From Brevibacterium yomogidense (lineage in GTDB: Bacteria > Actinomycetota > Actinomycetes > Actinomycetales > Brevibacteriaceae), in assembly GCF_900163715.1 (NCBI RefSeq), contig NZ_FWFF01000002.1, forward strand, positions 1 to 34,144: a stretch of 34,144 nucleotides of DNA, read 5' to 3'. The notes beneath the pieces were generated by a model. The model did no database searches. It was not told the DNA's origin and saw nothing but the letters and a program-made list of their open reading frames with translations. Each line of letters opens with the position of its first letter. Within the stretch, counting starts at the first letter, position 1. Below are positions 24,040-31,100 of this stretch, in pieces. The translations under genes were made by a program, and so were the position numbers.

Positions 24040-24483
24040 TGCGAGAGTGCGAACTGCGCAGTGACGCAGTTCTTCGCTGTGGCACGCCGGTGTCCTTCAA
24101 CGTGATCGTCCGTCCGGGTGCGGAGACCGGCGCGACGGCGAGGCAGCAGCTGGAAGCCTGGCTGGCCTCGGCGGGGGAGCAGTTGAGCTCGCGGCTGGAA
24201 GAGCTCGCGGGTTCCCCGGAGCTGCGGGGTGAGATCTCCCTGGATCGCAGCGCATTCGTCGAGGACAGCTCGGAGATCAAGCAGCTCAAAGAGGAGATGG
24301 CCGACCGACCGGCCGGCGTGCGGCGCCTGGCCGCAGCCGCACTCAGCGCCGGGATGAACGTCATCGTCGCCGCGCCTGCGGAAGAAGCCAGCTGCAGACA
24401 TCCGTTTCCTGGGCCCGTGGCCGCCGTACTCCCTCGCGGACATGAGCGGCAACGAGCAGGCGATGACGGGACCCGCGGAGTAG
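24040..24483 (+). pseudogene. GvpL/GvpF-type gas vesicle protein remnant
   Basis: Two pieces in different frames. The first (about 24040-24303) reads PVSFNVIVRPGAETG, RLEELAGSPELRGEISLDRS and SSEIKQLKEEM, matching the layout of the GvpL/GvpF N-terminal domain. The second (24394-24483) reads ADIRFLGPWPPYSLADMSG and stops at 24483; GPWPPYS is the C-terminal signature of this family. Most of the middle of the protein is missing and is replaced by a surE-like segment (24304-24393), and the frame is shifted. No other gas vesicle gene is visible. The C-terminal match is the stronger one. Confidence 0.6.
24304..24393 (+). pseudogene. surE: surE N-terminal fragment embedded in the gvp remnant
   Basis: Residues GVRRLAAAALSAGMNVIVAA followed by PAEEAS match the segment after the NDDGI motif of SurE nucleotidases (APG-[helix]-VVAAPAEEASG). 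The NDDGI metal-binding motif itself is lost and the sequence switches back to gvp-like coding right after the serine. Orientation is opposite to the other surE fragment at 24522-24746, implying an inversion as well as deletions. Confidence 0.55.
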
Positions 24484-24521
24484 AGGACCGCGTCACCCTG
24501 GTGGGGAGAGCGCCACTGCGG

Positions 24522-24746
24522 TCACTCTGGGTGCAGCATGTCCTCCACCGGTGCTGACGGGTCCTCCGCGATGGAGCGCAGGGCCGTCAGCGTCGCGTAA
24601 CCCTCCGCGAGCAGTGCGGCGTCGCTGCCGGGAGCAGGCGGGTCTGTGGGGTCGGAGACGGCCAGGCGCACCGAGTCGTCTGAGTCCTCATCCGCCTCGG
24701 TCGCGGTGGTCTGGACGACGCCGAACTCGTCCAGTGTCGCGTGTCT
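24522..24746 (-). pseudogene. surE: surE C-terminal fragment
   Basis: Minus-strand residues LDEFGVVQTTATEADE, RLAVSDPTDPPAPGSDAALL and AEGYATLTALRSIAED resemble the C-terminal end of actinobacterial SurE (5'-nucleotidase), where a D.ALL..GYATVTAL pattern precedes the stop. The homology ends abruptly near 24745, exactly where the photolyase fragment begins on the other strand. A deletion joining the middle of surE to the middle of the photolyase gene explains both truncations. Confidence 0.6.
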
Positions 24747-25708
24747 GCACTTACTCCGCATTCGCACGAGCCTGCCGTTCGCGCCCCGAACCGCGTGATC
24801 CGCACCCCCGCCCTGACGACCTCCGCGGGCCAGCGCGCACGATACCTGCGGTTGCGGGTCATCGACTCTCGACCTGGCTCGACGAGCGAGGCTTCGCCCG
24901 GGTTCTCGATGCACGCGGGTGGCTTCCCACCGCGCCGGACTGGGCAGGTGGAATCCGAGCCAGGTGGACCCCGGGCGAGGCGGCGGCGCGTGCGCGCCTC
25001 GACGAACTCGAGGACGTACTGGAGGGGTACGGCGAGTCGCGGGACCGCTCCGATGGAGCCAGTACGTCCCTGCTATCGCCCCGACTGCGGTTCGGAGAGC
25101 TGTCCCCGCATGAGGTCTGGCACCGCAGCGTTCGGATCGGACGCGCCGGAAGGTCGGTGGCGGCTGCGGGGGTCTTCAACGATGAGCTGCTGTGGCGGGA
25201 GTTTGCCTGGCACCGACGTGCGGTGCTCACGCACCTGGCGACTGAGAACATCCGGAGTGAGTCCGACGACTTCGAGTGGGATGACGATCCCGATGCCCTT
25301 CGTGCATGGCAGCAGGGCCGTACCGGAGTGCCGCTGGTCGATGCAGGGATGCGCGAGCTGTGGGAGACGGGGTTCATGCACAATCGGGTGCGCATGGTGA
25401 CCGCGTCGTTCCTCGTGAAGAATCTCCTCCAGCACTGGACCCGGGGAGAGCAGTGGTTCTGGGACACGCTCGTCGACGCCGACGAGGCCTCGAACCCCTT
25501 CAACTGGCAGTGGGTCGCAGGGAGCGGTGATGACGCGGCACCGTACTTCCGGATCTTCAACCCGTATCGGCAGGCAGAACGCTTCGATCCGGACAATGCC
25601 TATGTGAACACCTGGGTGCCCCCAGAGGATCGGGATGCGGAGCCTATCGTTGACGTGGCACAGACGCGCAGGGAAGCGCTGGCCGAGTATCGGCGGGTGA
25701 AGAGCTGA
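24743..25708 (+). pseudogene. phr: DNA photolyase, 5'-truncated (FAD domain retained)
   Basis: The open frame continues upstream, but photolyase-like sequence starts only at about 24743 with VCTYSAFARACRSRPEPRDP, the linker between antenna and FAD domains. The C-terminal helical FAD-binding domain is complete: LSPRLRFGELSPHEVW, DELLWREFAWH, GVPLVDAGMRELWETGFMHN, RMVTASFLVKNLLQHW and FNWQWVAGSGDDAAPYFRIF. The N-terminal alpha/beta antenna-binding domain (~120-140 residues) is gone, replaced by surE antisense sequence. A protein from a start inside could still fold the FAD domain, but it would lack the antenna domain, so I call it a pseudogene. It would normally repair UV pyrimidine dimers. Confidence 0.8.
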
Positions 25709-25770
25709 GGGCACTGCGGAGAACCTGAGGTTGCTCCAGCCGAACCCGAGGGGCTCGCAGGGGGAGACGT

Positions 25771-26853
25771 TCAGGTGGGCAGCGCTGCTGCGGCCTCGTG
25801 AAGGAGGCCGTCCATACCGCCGGTCGCGAAGGCTGCCCGTTGCCTGGTTGCCCCGGTGCCGTGGCTGAGGATGCGCTGCAGCCCGTCGCGGACGAACCCC
25901 TCCTCTGAGGTGCTGGCGAAGAAGGTCCTCACGTGGGTGAAGAGTTCCCACACGACGGTCTCTGCCGGCAAGGAGATGCCTCTGGTCGGTTCGAACAGTC
26001 GATCGTCCAGACCGAACCTGGCGGCCTGCCACTGGGCGATGTCGAGCCGCTCGGGTGGGATCCGGTGCTCCGCTGCGGGCAGTGACATCGCGGCCGTGAC
26101 CAGGGCGCGCGTGAGCAGGGCGATGGTCACGGCGTCCTCCGTGTGCAGCTGGACGTCGCAGGCGCGGACCTCGAGGGTGGGAATGTGGGAAGGCAGGCGC
26201 GCCAACCAGTTGAGGCAGCCGGGGTCGAAGACGACATCGGCTTCCAGGAGTTCTCCGACGCGCTCGTCGTAATCGGCGGCATCGTGGAAGTGCGGCGGTA
26301 TCCCGCTGGCCATCCAACGGCTGTAGTGGATCGCGGGCCAACTGGCGAAGCCGCTGTCCTGCCCTCTCCACATCGGCGAGTTCGCACCCAGTGCGGTGAG
26401 CACGGGCAGCCAGGGGCGGAGGCCGTTGAGCGCGTGCACTCCGGCGTCCCGATCAGGGATCCCCACGTGGACATGCATGCCGTTGATGTACTGATCGGCG
26501 GCGAAGCCCGGGGCCAGCGCGGCGAACTGACTGTAGCGCTCGCCTGCAGTGACTGTCGCACCCTCTTGAGGGACTCTGGGGGCGGTGCCGAGCGCGATTG
26601 CGTCCATGCCCATGCTGTCTGCTGTGTCCCTGAGCGCACGACGGAAGCTCCGCAGTGACTCCCGTGCTGCGCTGCCATCGGGGAGGATCGCTGTGGACGT
26701 CTCGACCTGGCAGGTCAGCCATTCCGTCGAGGTGCACCCGCCTCCCGCGGTGATCGCTGTCAGCTGCGCCGTCTGCTCCCGCGACGGCATCGCCGGCAGA
26801 CCGGTCTGCCGGTCGAAGAGGAAGAACTCCTCTTCGATCCCGAACCCGCTCAC
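25771..26853 (-). CDS. ybdK: YbdK-type carboxylate-amine ligase (glutamate-cysteine ligase 2)
   Basis: 360 aa from GTG 26853. YbdK family (glutamate-cysteine ligase type 2) proteins form gamma-glutamyl amides with ATP; true substrate in most species is unknown. Motifs include FGIEEEFFLFDRQTG at the N-terminus (GIEEE metal/ATP site), TCQVETSTAI, INGMHVHVGIPD, LTALGANSPMWRGQDSGFAS and LEVRACDVQLHTEDAV. The start overlaps the stop of the TspO-like gene as GTGA. The open frame extends far upstream but the family N-terminus fits this start. No defects seen. Confidence 0.9.
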   Translation of the reverse strand: MSGFGIEEEFFLFDRQTGLPAMPSREQTAQLTAITAGGGCTSTEWLTCQVETSTAILPDGSAARESLRSFRRALRDTADSMGMDAIALGTAPRVPQEGATVTAGERYSQFAALAPGFAADQYINGMHVHVGIPDRDAGVHALNGLRPWLPVLTALGANSPMWRGQDSGFASWPAIHYSRWMASGIPPHFHDAADYDERVGELLEADVVFDPGCLNWLARLPSHIPTLEVRACDVQLHTEDAVTIALLTRALVTAAMSLPAAEHRIPPERLDIAQWQAARFGLDDRLFEPTRGISLPAETVVWELFTHVRTFFASTSEEGFVRDGLQRILSHGTGATRQRAAFATGGMDGLLHEAAAALPT

Positions 26854-27695
26854 CGGACGGCCTGCTCGGGGTTCTCTCCACGTGGCACGGACGGCTGAGC
26901 ACGACGACGCAGACGGAGGCTCACCGCTGTGAGGAGGACGACTGCCGCGGAGATTCCGGCCACCCAGGCGATGACCGTCGACTCGAGTCCGCCATCGACG
27001 CGACCCACGGCGATCCAGGCCAGCCCCCACGCCACGGCGACAGCGGGCGCCAGGCGGCCTCGCGTGCGCACGGCCATCCCGACGCCGATCCCTCCGGCGA
27101 GTACGACGACGGCCGAGGCCGCGATCTGCCAGCCTGCGAATGCGCCGATCCCCGCTGCTGCGGTCAGTGCCGCGACGTTCGCCACGGTCGCTACAGTCAC
27201 CCAGCCCAGGTACAGGCCGAACGTCCCGTCGGTGAGCAGCATGTCCAGCCGTCCCTGTGGGGCGTAGGCCTCCATGAGCTGCAGCATGCGGATGAGCACG
27301 ATCAGCAGGGCGGCGATGACGACCACACTGCCGATGAGGAGGCCCAGCTGGACCGACCAGATCCACGCGGCGTTGAGAAGTGCGGAGGCGATCGCCCACA
27401 GGCGCAGTGATCGCTGTCGTGACGAGCTGCGGGCTGTGGGGAAGAGCTGCCACAGTGCGTATCCGGCCAGACCGGCGTAGATCACGCTCCAGATGCTGAA
27501 GGCGCCTCCGCCCGGCGCCAGGGGAGTGGCATCGGCCGACAGCGCACCTCCGGCGGCTTCAGCGATGGGAGTCCCACCCAGAGCGCCGCTGCCGATGAAG
27601 GACCCGGCGATCGACACCGCCACGGCGACGATGGTGATCGCGGCCCACGTCCATGATCCTGTGCGCCGATCCACGGTGGCACGTCCTCTCGTCAC
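26850..27695 (-). CDS. TspO/MBR-like (tryptophan-rich sensory) membrane protein
   Basis: 281-aa protein with about seven to eight hydrophobic helices. FSIWSVIYAGLAGYALWQL matches the FxxxWxxLY region of TspO/MBR proteins, and LRLWAIASALLNAAWIWSVQ matches the NxxW helix. It is longer than classical five-helix TspO (~160 aa), as is common for actinobacterial relatives. The start at 27695 is ATG-like in frame after a basic leader. It forms a two-gene unit with ybdK through a 4-nt overlap and is divergent from the 27837 gene. TspO proteins bind porphyrins and isoprenoids; the role here is not evident. Confidence 0.8.
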   Translation of the reverse strand: MTRGRATVDRRTGSWTWAAITIVAVAVSIAGSFIGSGALGGTPIAEAAGGALSADATPLAPGGGAFSIWSVIYAGLAGYALWQLFPTARSSSRQRSLRLWAIASALLNAAWIWSVQLGLLIGSVVVIAALLIVLIRMLQLMEAYAPQGRLDMLLTDGTFGLYLGWVTVATVANVAALTAAAGIGAFAGWQIAASAVVVLAGGIGVGMAVRTRGRLAPAVAVAWGLAWIAVGRVDGGLESTVIAWVAGISAAVVLLTAVSLRLRRRAQPSVPRGENPEQAVR

Positions 27696-27750
27696 GCCGA
27701 ACAGACTGATGCAACAAGACTACTTGTCCTCATCGAACTCGGATCGCTTT

Positions 27751-27779
27751 TTGATTGTTCTTCACGTGTGCGCTACATT
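27751..27779 (+). promoter_or_regulatory. Sigma-A-like promoter for the 27837 gene unit
   Basis: TTGATT (27751-27756) and TACATT (27774-27779) are separated by exactly 17 nt, close to the TTGACA/TATAAT consensus. They lie about 58 nt upstream of the GTG start at 27837, in an AT-rich patch that stands out from the surrounding GC-rich DNA. Confidence 0.6.
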
Positions 27780-27836
27780 AGGGGCCGTCGGTTAGCAGTG
27801 GCCGCTCCTCGAACATGAACTGAGGTCCTCGCCGCT

Positions 27837-28436
27837 GTGTCTGTTTTTGATTCTTTCCCCATGCTCATCACCCTCGACGCCGTCGCCGAGTCGATCGATG
27901 CTGTACCGCGCAGGGCGGATGCACTCACACCCGGTCACGCGTCCGATGTCGAAGAGCGCGCTCGCACGAGCGAACACGGCGGGCTGTCTCACCTGGACAG
28001 CGCCGCGCATGTGATCGGCGTGCTCCGCGAGGCGGTGCTGGGCAACGACGCGGAACTGCTGTCCAATCTGTCTCTGGTCGCAGAGAGCCTGAGTAGGAAT
28101 CGCCACCACACAGCGGCTGCGAACCCCATCGGTTCGTCTCTCACCGAGTACGAGGCCTATGTCTGGCACGATGCCTATGTCCGGCACGATGCAGACGACG
28201 ATTGGTGCTTCGCTGTTCCGGCACTCGATATCGAGCAGCGCAACCACCTGCATCCGAGCAGCATCGCGTGGCTGGCGGCCTCGGCCGCGACACTGGCCGG
28301 GGGAGTGCCTGCGAACGTGCGGCTGATCGTCGGTCCATCGATGGACACGGCAGACGCTCTGGACGAGACCGAGGTTCCGCGCGTCGAAGAAGCCGCACGT
28401 TTCAGTGATGCTGGAGTCGCGGAGGGCCGCTCATGA
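27837..28436 (+). CDS. Hypothetical protein, first gene of a three-gene unit
   Basis: 199-aa acidic, His-containing soluble protein with no recognised family; GTG start at 27837. It contains an 18-bp tandem duplication giving AYVWHD-AYVRHD near residues 107-118. It overlaps the next gene start by 4 nt (ATGA), so it is coupled to a PNPOx-fold protein and then to DUF4193. A good promoter lies upstream, supporting that it is expressed. Confidence 0.65.
   Translation: MSVFDSFPMLITLDAVAESIDAVPRRADALTPGHASDVEERARTSEHGGLSHLDSAAHVIGVLREAVLGNDAELLSNLSLVAESLSRNRHHTAAANPIGSSLTEYEAYVWHDAYVRHDADDDWCFAVPALDIEQRNHLHPSSIAWLAASAATLAGGVPANVRLIVGPSMDTADALDETEVPRVEEAARFSDAGVAEGRS
28155..28190 (+). repeat. 18-bp tandem duplication in the hypothetical gene
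   Basis: GCCTATGTCTGGCACGAT at 28155-28172 is followed directly by the same sequence with one T-to-C change at 28173-28190. It is in frame and encodes AYVWHD then AYVRHD. Confidence 0.9.
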
Positions 28437-28945
28437 GTGTGATCGACAGGGCCGCCGTCATCGCCCAGGCCCGGGACGTGCGCGTGTGCATGTTCCACGT
28501 CGTCGATGACGATATACAGGTCGCTTCGGAACCCAGGACCATCATCGATATCGATGAGGAAGACCGTCTGTGGTTCTTCGCCTGGGTGCCGTACGATCAG
28601 GTCGATGACGAACTCGACACGCGCGATGTCACGCTGACGATCGTCGACGACGCCCGTTGGGTATCGATCCTCGGGCGGGCCACCCCGCATCATGAGAACC
28701 TCGAGCAGAAACTGGTGTCGTGGGGAATGGATCCGAAGATCGAGAACGAGTCCAGAGCCTTCCGCCCGATGCTGTTCGACGTGTCGCCGTCGACCGCCCA
28801 CTACTGGAGTTCGCCCGGCAGCACGCCGGTGTCGATCTCGATGCTGCCCGACGCCGCCGTACCCCTGCTGGAGCCGCGCTCACCGATCTTCGGGGCCGTG
28901 CGTCACCAGCTGTCCCCACTGACAGAAAGCGAACATCTGACATGA
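28433..28945 (+). CDS. Pyridoxamine-5'-phosphate-oxidase-fold general stress-like protein
   Basis: 170 aa. The pattern RVCMFHVVDDDIQVASEPRT, then DEEDRLWFFAWVPYDQ, DVTLTIVDDARWVSILGRAT and a C-terminal MLFDVSPSTAHYW resembles the split-barrel flavin-binding PNPOx fold of general stress protein 26-type proteins. Whether it binds FMN, F420 or neither is not readable. It overlaps both neighbours as ATGA (28433-28436 and 28942-28945), so the three genes are translationally coupled. Confidence 0.7.
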   Translation: MSVIDRAAVIAQARDVRVCMFHVVDDDIQVASEPRTIIDIDEEDRLWFFAWVPYDQVDDELDTRDVTLTIVDDARWVSILGRATPHHENLEQKLVSWGMDPKIENESRAFRPMLFDVSPSTAHYWSSPGSTPVSISMLPDAAVPLLEPRSPIFGAVRHQLSPLTESEHLT

Positions 28946-29241
28946 CCACCGACTACGACGCCCCGCGCAATCAGGACCAGGAGAAGAACACCGTTCCTCT
29001 CGAGGAGTTCACGAATCAGGGTGCCCAGCGGCAGACGAATCAGATCGATGAGGACGAAGCCGTCGTCTCCGAAGGACTCGAACTGCCGGGTGCAGATCTC
29101 TCAGGCGAAGAGCTCACCGTACGGGTGCTGCCTCAGCAGAGCGACGAGTTCACCTGTATGGAGTGCTTCCTGGTCCACCACATCTCCCAGCTGGCGAGCG
29201 AAGAAGGGGACGAGCCGGCCTGCGCTGACTGCGTCGGCTGA
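28942..29241 (+). CDS. DUF4193 family protein
   Basis: 99-aa small acidic protein. DUF4193 signs are the MTTDYDAPR start, IDEDEAVVSEGLELPGADLS, GEELTVRVLPQQSDEFTC and the C-terminal zinc-knuckle-like CMECFLVHHISQLA...CADC. The family is widespread in Actinomycetota and its role is unknown. The four cysteines suggest metal binding. It overlaps the preceding gene by 4 nt and ends 14 nt before the convergent pseudogene array. Confidence 0.88.
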   Translation: MTTDYDAPRNQDQEKNTVPLEEFTNQGAQRQTNQIDEDEAVVSEGLELPGADLSGEELTVRVLPQQSDEFTCMECFLVHHISQLASEEGDEPACADCVG

Positions 29242-29255
29242 GCCGCGAGGCCGCC

Positions 29256-29745
29256 TCATCCGCGTCGCGTGCGCAGTTCGCCGGTGGACACGAGGTGCTC
29301 CGCCACTGCGACGAGCTTCGCGTTGGTGGTGCTGCTCGCGTGGCTGAGGAGCAGGAACGCCTGCTGCGAGGTGATCTTGTACCGCTCCATGAGGATGCCC
29401 TTGGCCTGTCCGATGATGTCCCGGATGGCGATCGCCTCGCGGAAGTGGACTTCCTGACGTGATTCGGCGAAGGCCAGTGCGCATGTCCGGGACCCGCACC
29501 GTGGTCTCCTCGTACACAGCGTCGAGGCACGGGCCTTCGCGCTCCTCCATCTGGATGGCGTCGGCCCGGCTCGGGAGGTCGCTCGTCGCGGCCTGGGCCA
29601 TGACCGTCTTGCGGCCGAGCACGATGCTGATCGCACCGTCCTCGACTCCCGGGATCAAGTTGACGGCAGCGCGGACCATCGCCTCCAGCATGTCCTCCGG
29701 CGTCCGCTGCTGGAGATCACGAGCCATCCGTCCCAACTCGTAGTA
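29256..29745 (-). pseudogene. GAF-ANTAR regulator remnant
   Basis: The N-terminal half of a GAF domain (YYELGRMARDLQQRTPEDML, GVEDGAISIVLGRK, EREGPCLDAVYEETTVRVPD) runs down to about 29478. After that, the rest of the GAF domain is missing and the frame shifts into an ANTAR domain (29256-29480: FREAIAIRDIIGQAKGILME, RYKITSQQAFLLLSHAS). ANTAR proteins bind RNA hairpins to control transcription antitermination. The missing middle is about 55-60 residues by comparison with the family. Its own start codon is lost too: upstream it is fused in frame to yagS. Confidence 0.85.
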
Positions 29746-30134
29746 GGTCGAACGGCGGGCCAGCGGGGAGGCCGGCAGGTCGACAGCGGTGATCAGTTCA
29801 CCGTGAGCCAGTGTCGTCTCGACGTCGGGGCGGTCGCCGGGCAGGGTATGCAGATCCCCGATCGGGATTCGTCGCTGCCCGTCGGGGCCGGACAGCAGGG
29901 CTCGGCTGACGCCCGGCCAGCCCCGGCGCACCAGGGGGTCGGCGGCGAGGTCGCTGTTGCGGACGTTCGTCCCGATGCGCAGGCCTGACTCGGTCTCTTC
30001 GATGTCATCCAGCGGCAGCCTGCTGATATCCACCAGTCGACCAGGTTGCTTCCGCCGCCCAGGTAACGGGCGCGCTCGTCACCGCTGACGGCGTCCACAG
30101 CGGCTTCGGTGGTTGCCGGCACCTCGTAGGTCAT
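29745..30134 (-). pseudogene. yagS: YagS/XDH-type FAD subunit remnant
   Basis: Starts MTYEVPATTEAAVDAVSGDE and RARYLGGGSNLVD, the FAD-binding N-terminus of the molybdoenzyme medium subunit (YagS/PaoB type). After NLVD (~30020-30035) a short deletion shifts the frame; the other frame continues LVDISRLPLDDIEETESGLR and DLAADPLVRRGWPGVSRALL. A second internal deletion near 29888 joins SRALLSG directly to PDGQRRIPIGDLH, removing the usual ~75-residue Cys-rich middle. The frame ends in ITAVDLPASPLARRST, fused to the GAF remnant. ATG overlaps the yagT stop (ATGA), as in an intact operon. Confidence 0.82.
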
Positions 30135-30481
30135 CTCTTTCTTCGTCCCGTCGCCTCCCTCACCGCGTTCAGGATGCCGACGTACGCGCCGCAGCGGCAC
30201 AGGTTGCCGCTCATCCGTTCGCGGATCTCGTCATCGTCGAGGTCGACGTCGGCCTCGAGGTGCTCGGTCACGTGGCTGGGGTGACCGTGCTCGGCCTCGT
30301 CGAGCATGCCGATCACCGAGCACACCTGGCCCGGGGTGCAGCAGCCGCACTGGAAGCCGTCGTGGGCGATGAACCCCTGTTGGACAGAGTGGCGGCGTCC
30401 GTCCAGGAGCACGGTGCACGAACCGCACTGGCTGTGGTCGCAGAACTGGAGGTCCTTGTTCGATATCGACGTACATTCGGC
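30131..30481 (-). pseudogene. yagT: YagT-type [2Fe-2S] subunit remnant
   Basis: The frame after a TAA at 30482-30484 carries QFCDHSQCGSCTVLLDGRRH, the first iron-sulfur motif, and then HDGFQCGCCTPGQVCSVIGM and NLCRCGAYVGI, the second cluster domain. The N-terminal ~45 residues and start codon are absent. DGRR is joined straight to HSVQQGF, so about 30-35 residues including the fourth cysteine of the first cluster are missing. The molybdopterin subunit gene (yagR) that should follow yagS is also absent. It belonged to an aldehyde- or xanthine-dehydrogenase-like enzyme. Confidence 0.82.
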
Positions 30482-30496
30482 TTAAGTAGCGGTCGG

Positions 30497-30521
30497 TTGA
30501 CTGTATCCAGTGCGCTAGTAT
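30497..30521 (+). promoter_or_regulatory. Possible idi-crt promoter region
   Basis: TTGACT (30497-30502) is a good -35 hexamer and TAGTAT (30516-30521) a fair -10, but the spacer is only 13 nt, too short for a standard promoter. It is the only AT-rich patch in the 83 nt between the yagT remnant and idi. It may be a real promoter with another -10, or regulator-assisted. Confidence 0.3.
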
Positions 30522-30563
30522 GGCGGTGATCCACTGCAGCCATCCGGCGAGGAGCAAGGTGTC

Positions 30564-31100
30564 ATGCCAGAACCCGAACGGGTCGTCCTGCTCGATGATC
30601 ATGGTCGTCCTGCGGGAACGGCGCTCAAGTCCGAGGTCCACGGCCAGGACACGCCTCTGCACCTCGCGTTCTCCTGCTATCTGTTCGACGAAGCGGGCGC
30701 AGTGCTGGTGACGCGACGAGCGCTTACCAAGCGCACATGGCCCGGCGTCTGGACGAACAGCTTCTGCGGTCACCCGGGCCCGGGGGAGGAGCTTCCCGAG
30801 GCGGTCCACCGCCGGGCCCGGGAAGAGCTGGGAGCGACCGTGCGTGATGTCTCCTGTGAGATCCCCGGCTTCCGCTACCGTGCGATCGACGCGAGCGGGA
30901 TCGTCGAGAACGAGATCTGCCCCGTGCACACCGCGGTCATCGACGGCGACCTGGAGCCCGATCCGTCCGAGGTCTCAGAGTGGGCGTGGGTGCGACCGGA
31001 GGACCTCCGTGCGGCGGTGGAGGCCGCACCGTTCGCCTTCAGCCCGTGGCTCGTCGAACAGCTCCCCCAGCTCACGCCCGGAACCGGGCCGCCGCGATGA
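30564..31100 (+). CDS. idi: Isopentenyl-diphosphate delta-isomerase, type I
   Basis: Interconverts isopentenyl and dimethylallyl diphosphate, feeding carotenoid synthesis. 178 aa, normal for the Nudix-fold type I enzyme. Active-site elements: the catalytic cysteine in TNSFCGHPGPGE, the modified Nudix box HRRAREELG and the glutamate of VENEICPVH. AGGAG precedes the ATG at 30564. The stop overlaps crtB as ATGA, placing it first in a four-gene coupled carotenoid operon. Confidence 0.93.
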   Translation: MPEPERVVLLDDHGRPAGTALKSEVHGQDTPLHLAFSCYLFDEAGAVLVTRRALTKRTWPGVWTNSFCGHPGPGEELPEAVHRRAREELGATVRDVSCEIPGFRYRAIDASGIVENEICPVHTAVIDGDLEPDPSEVSEWAWVRPEDLRAAVEAAPFAFSPWLVEQLPQLTPGTGPPR

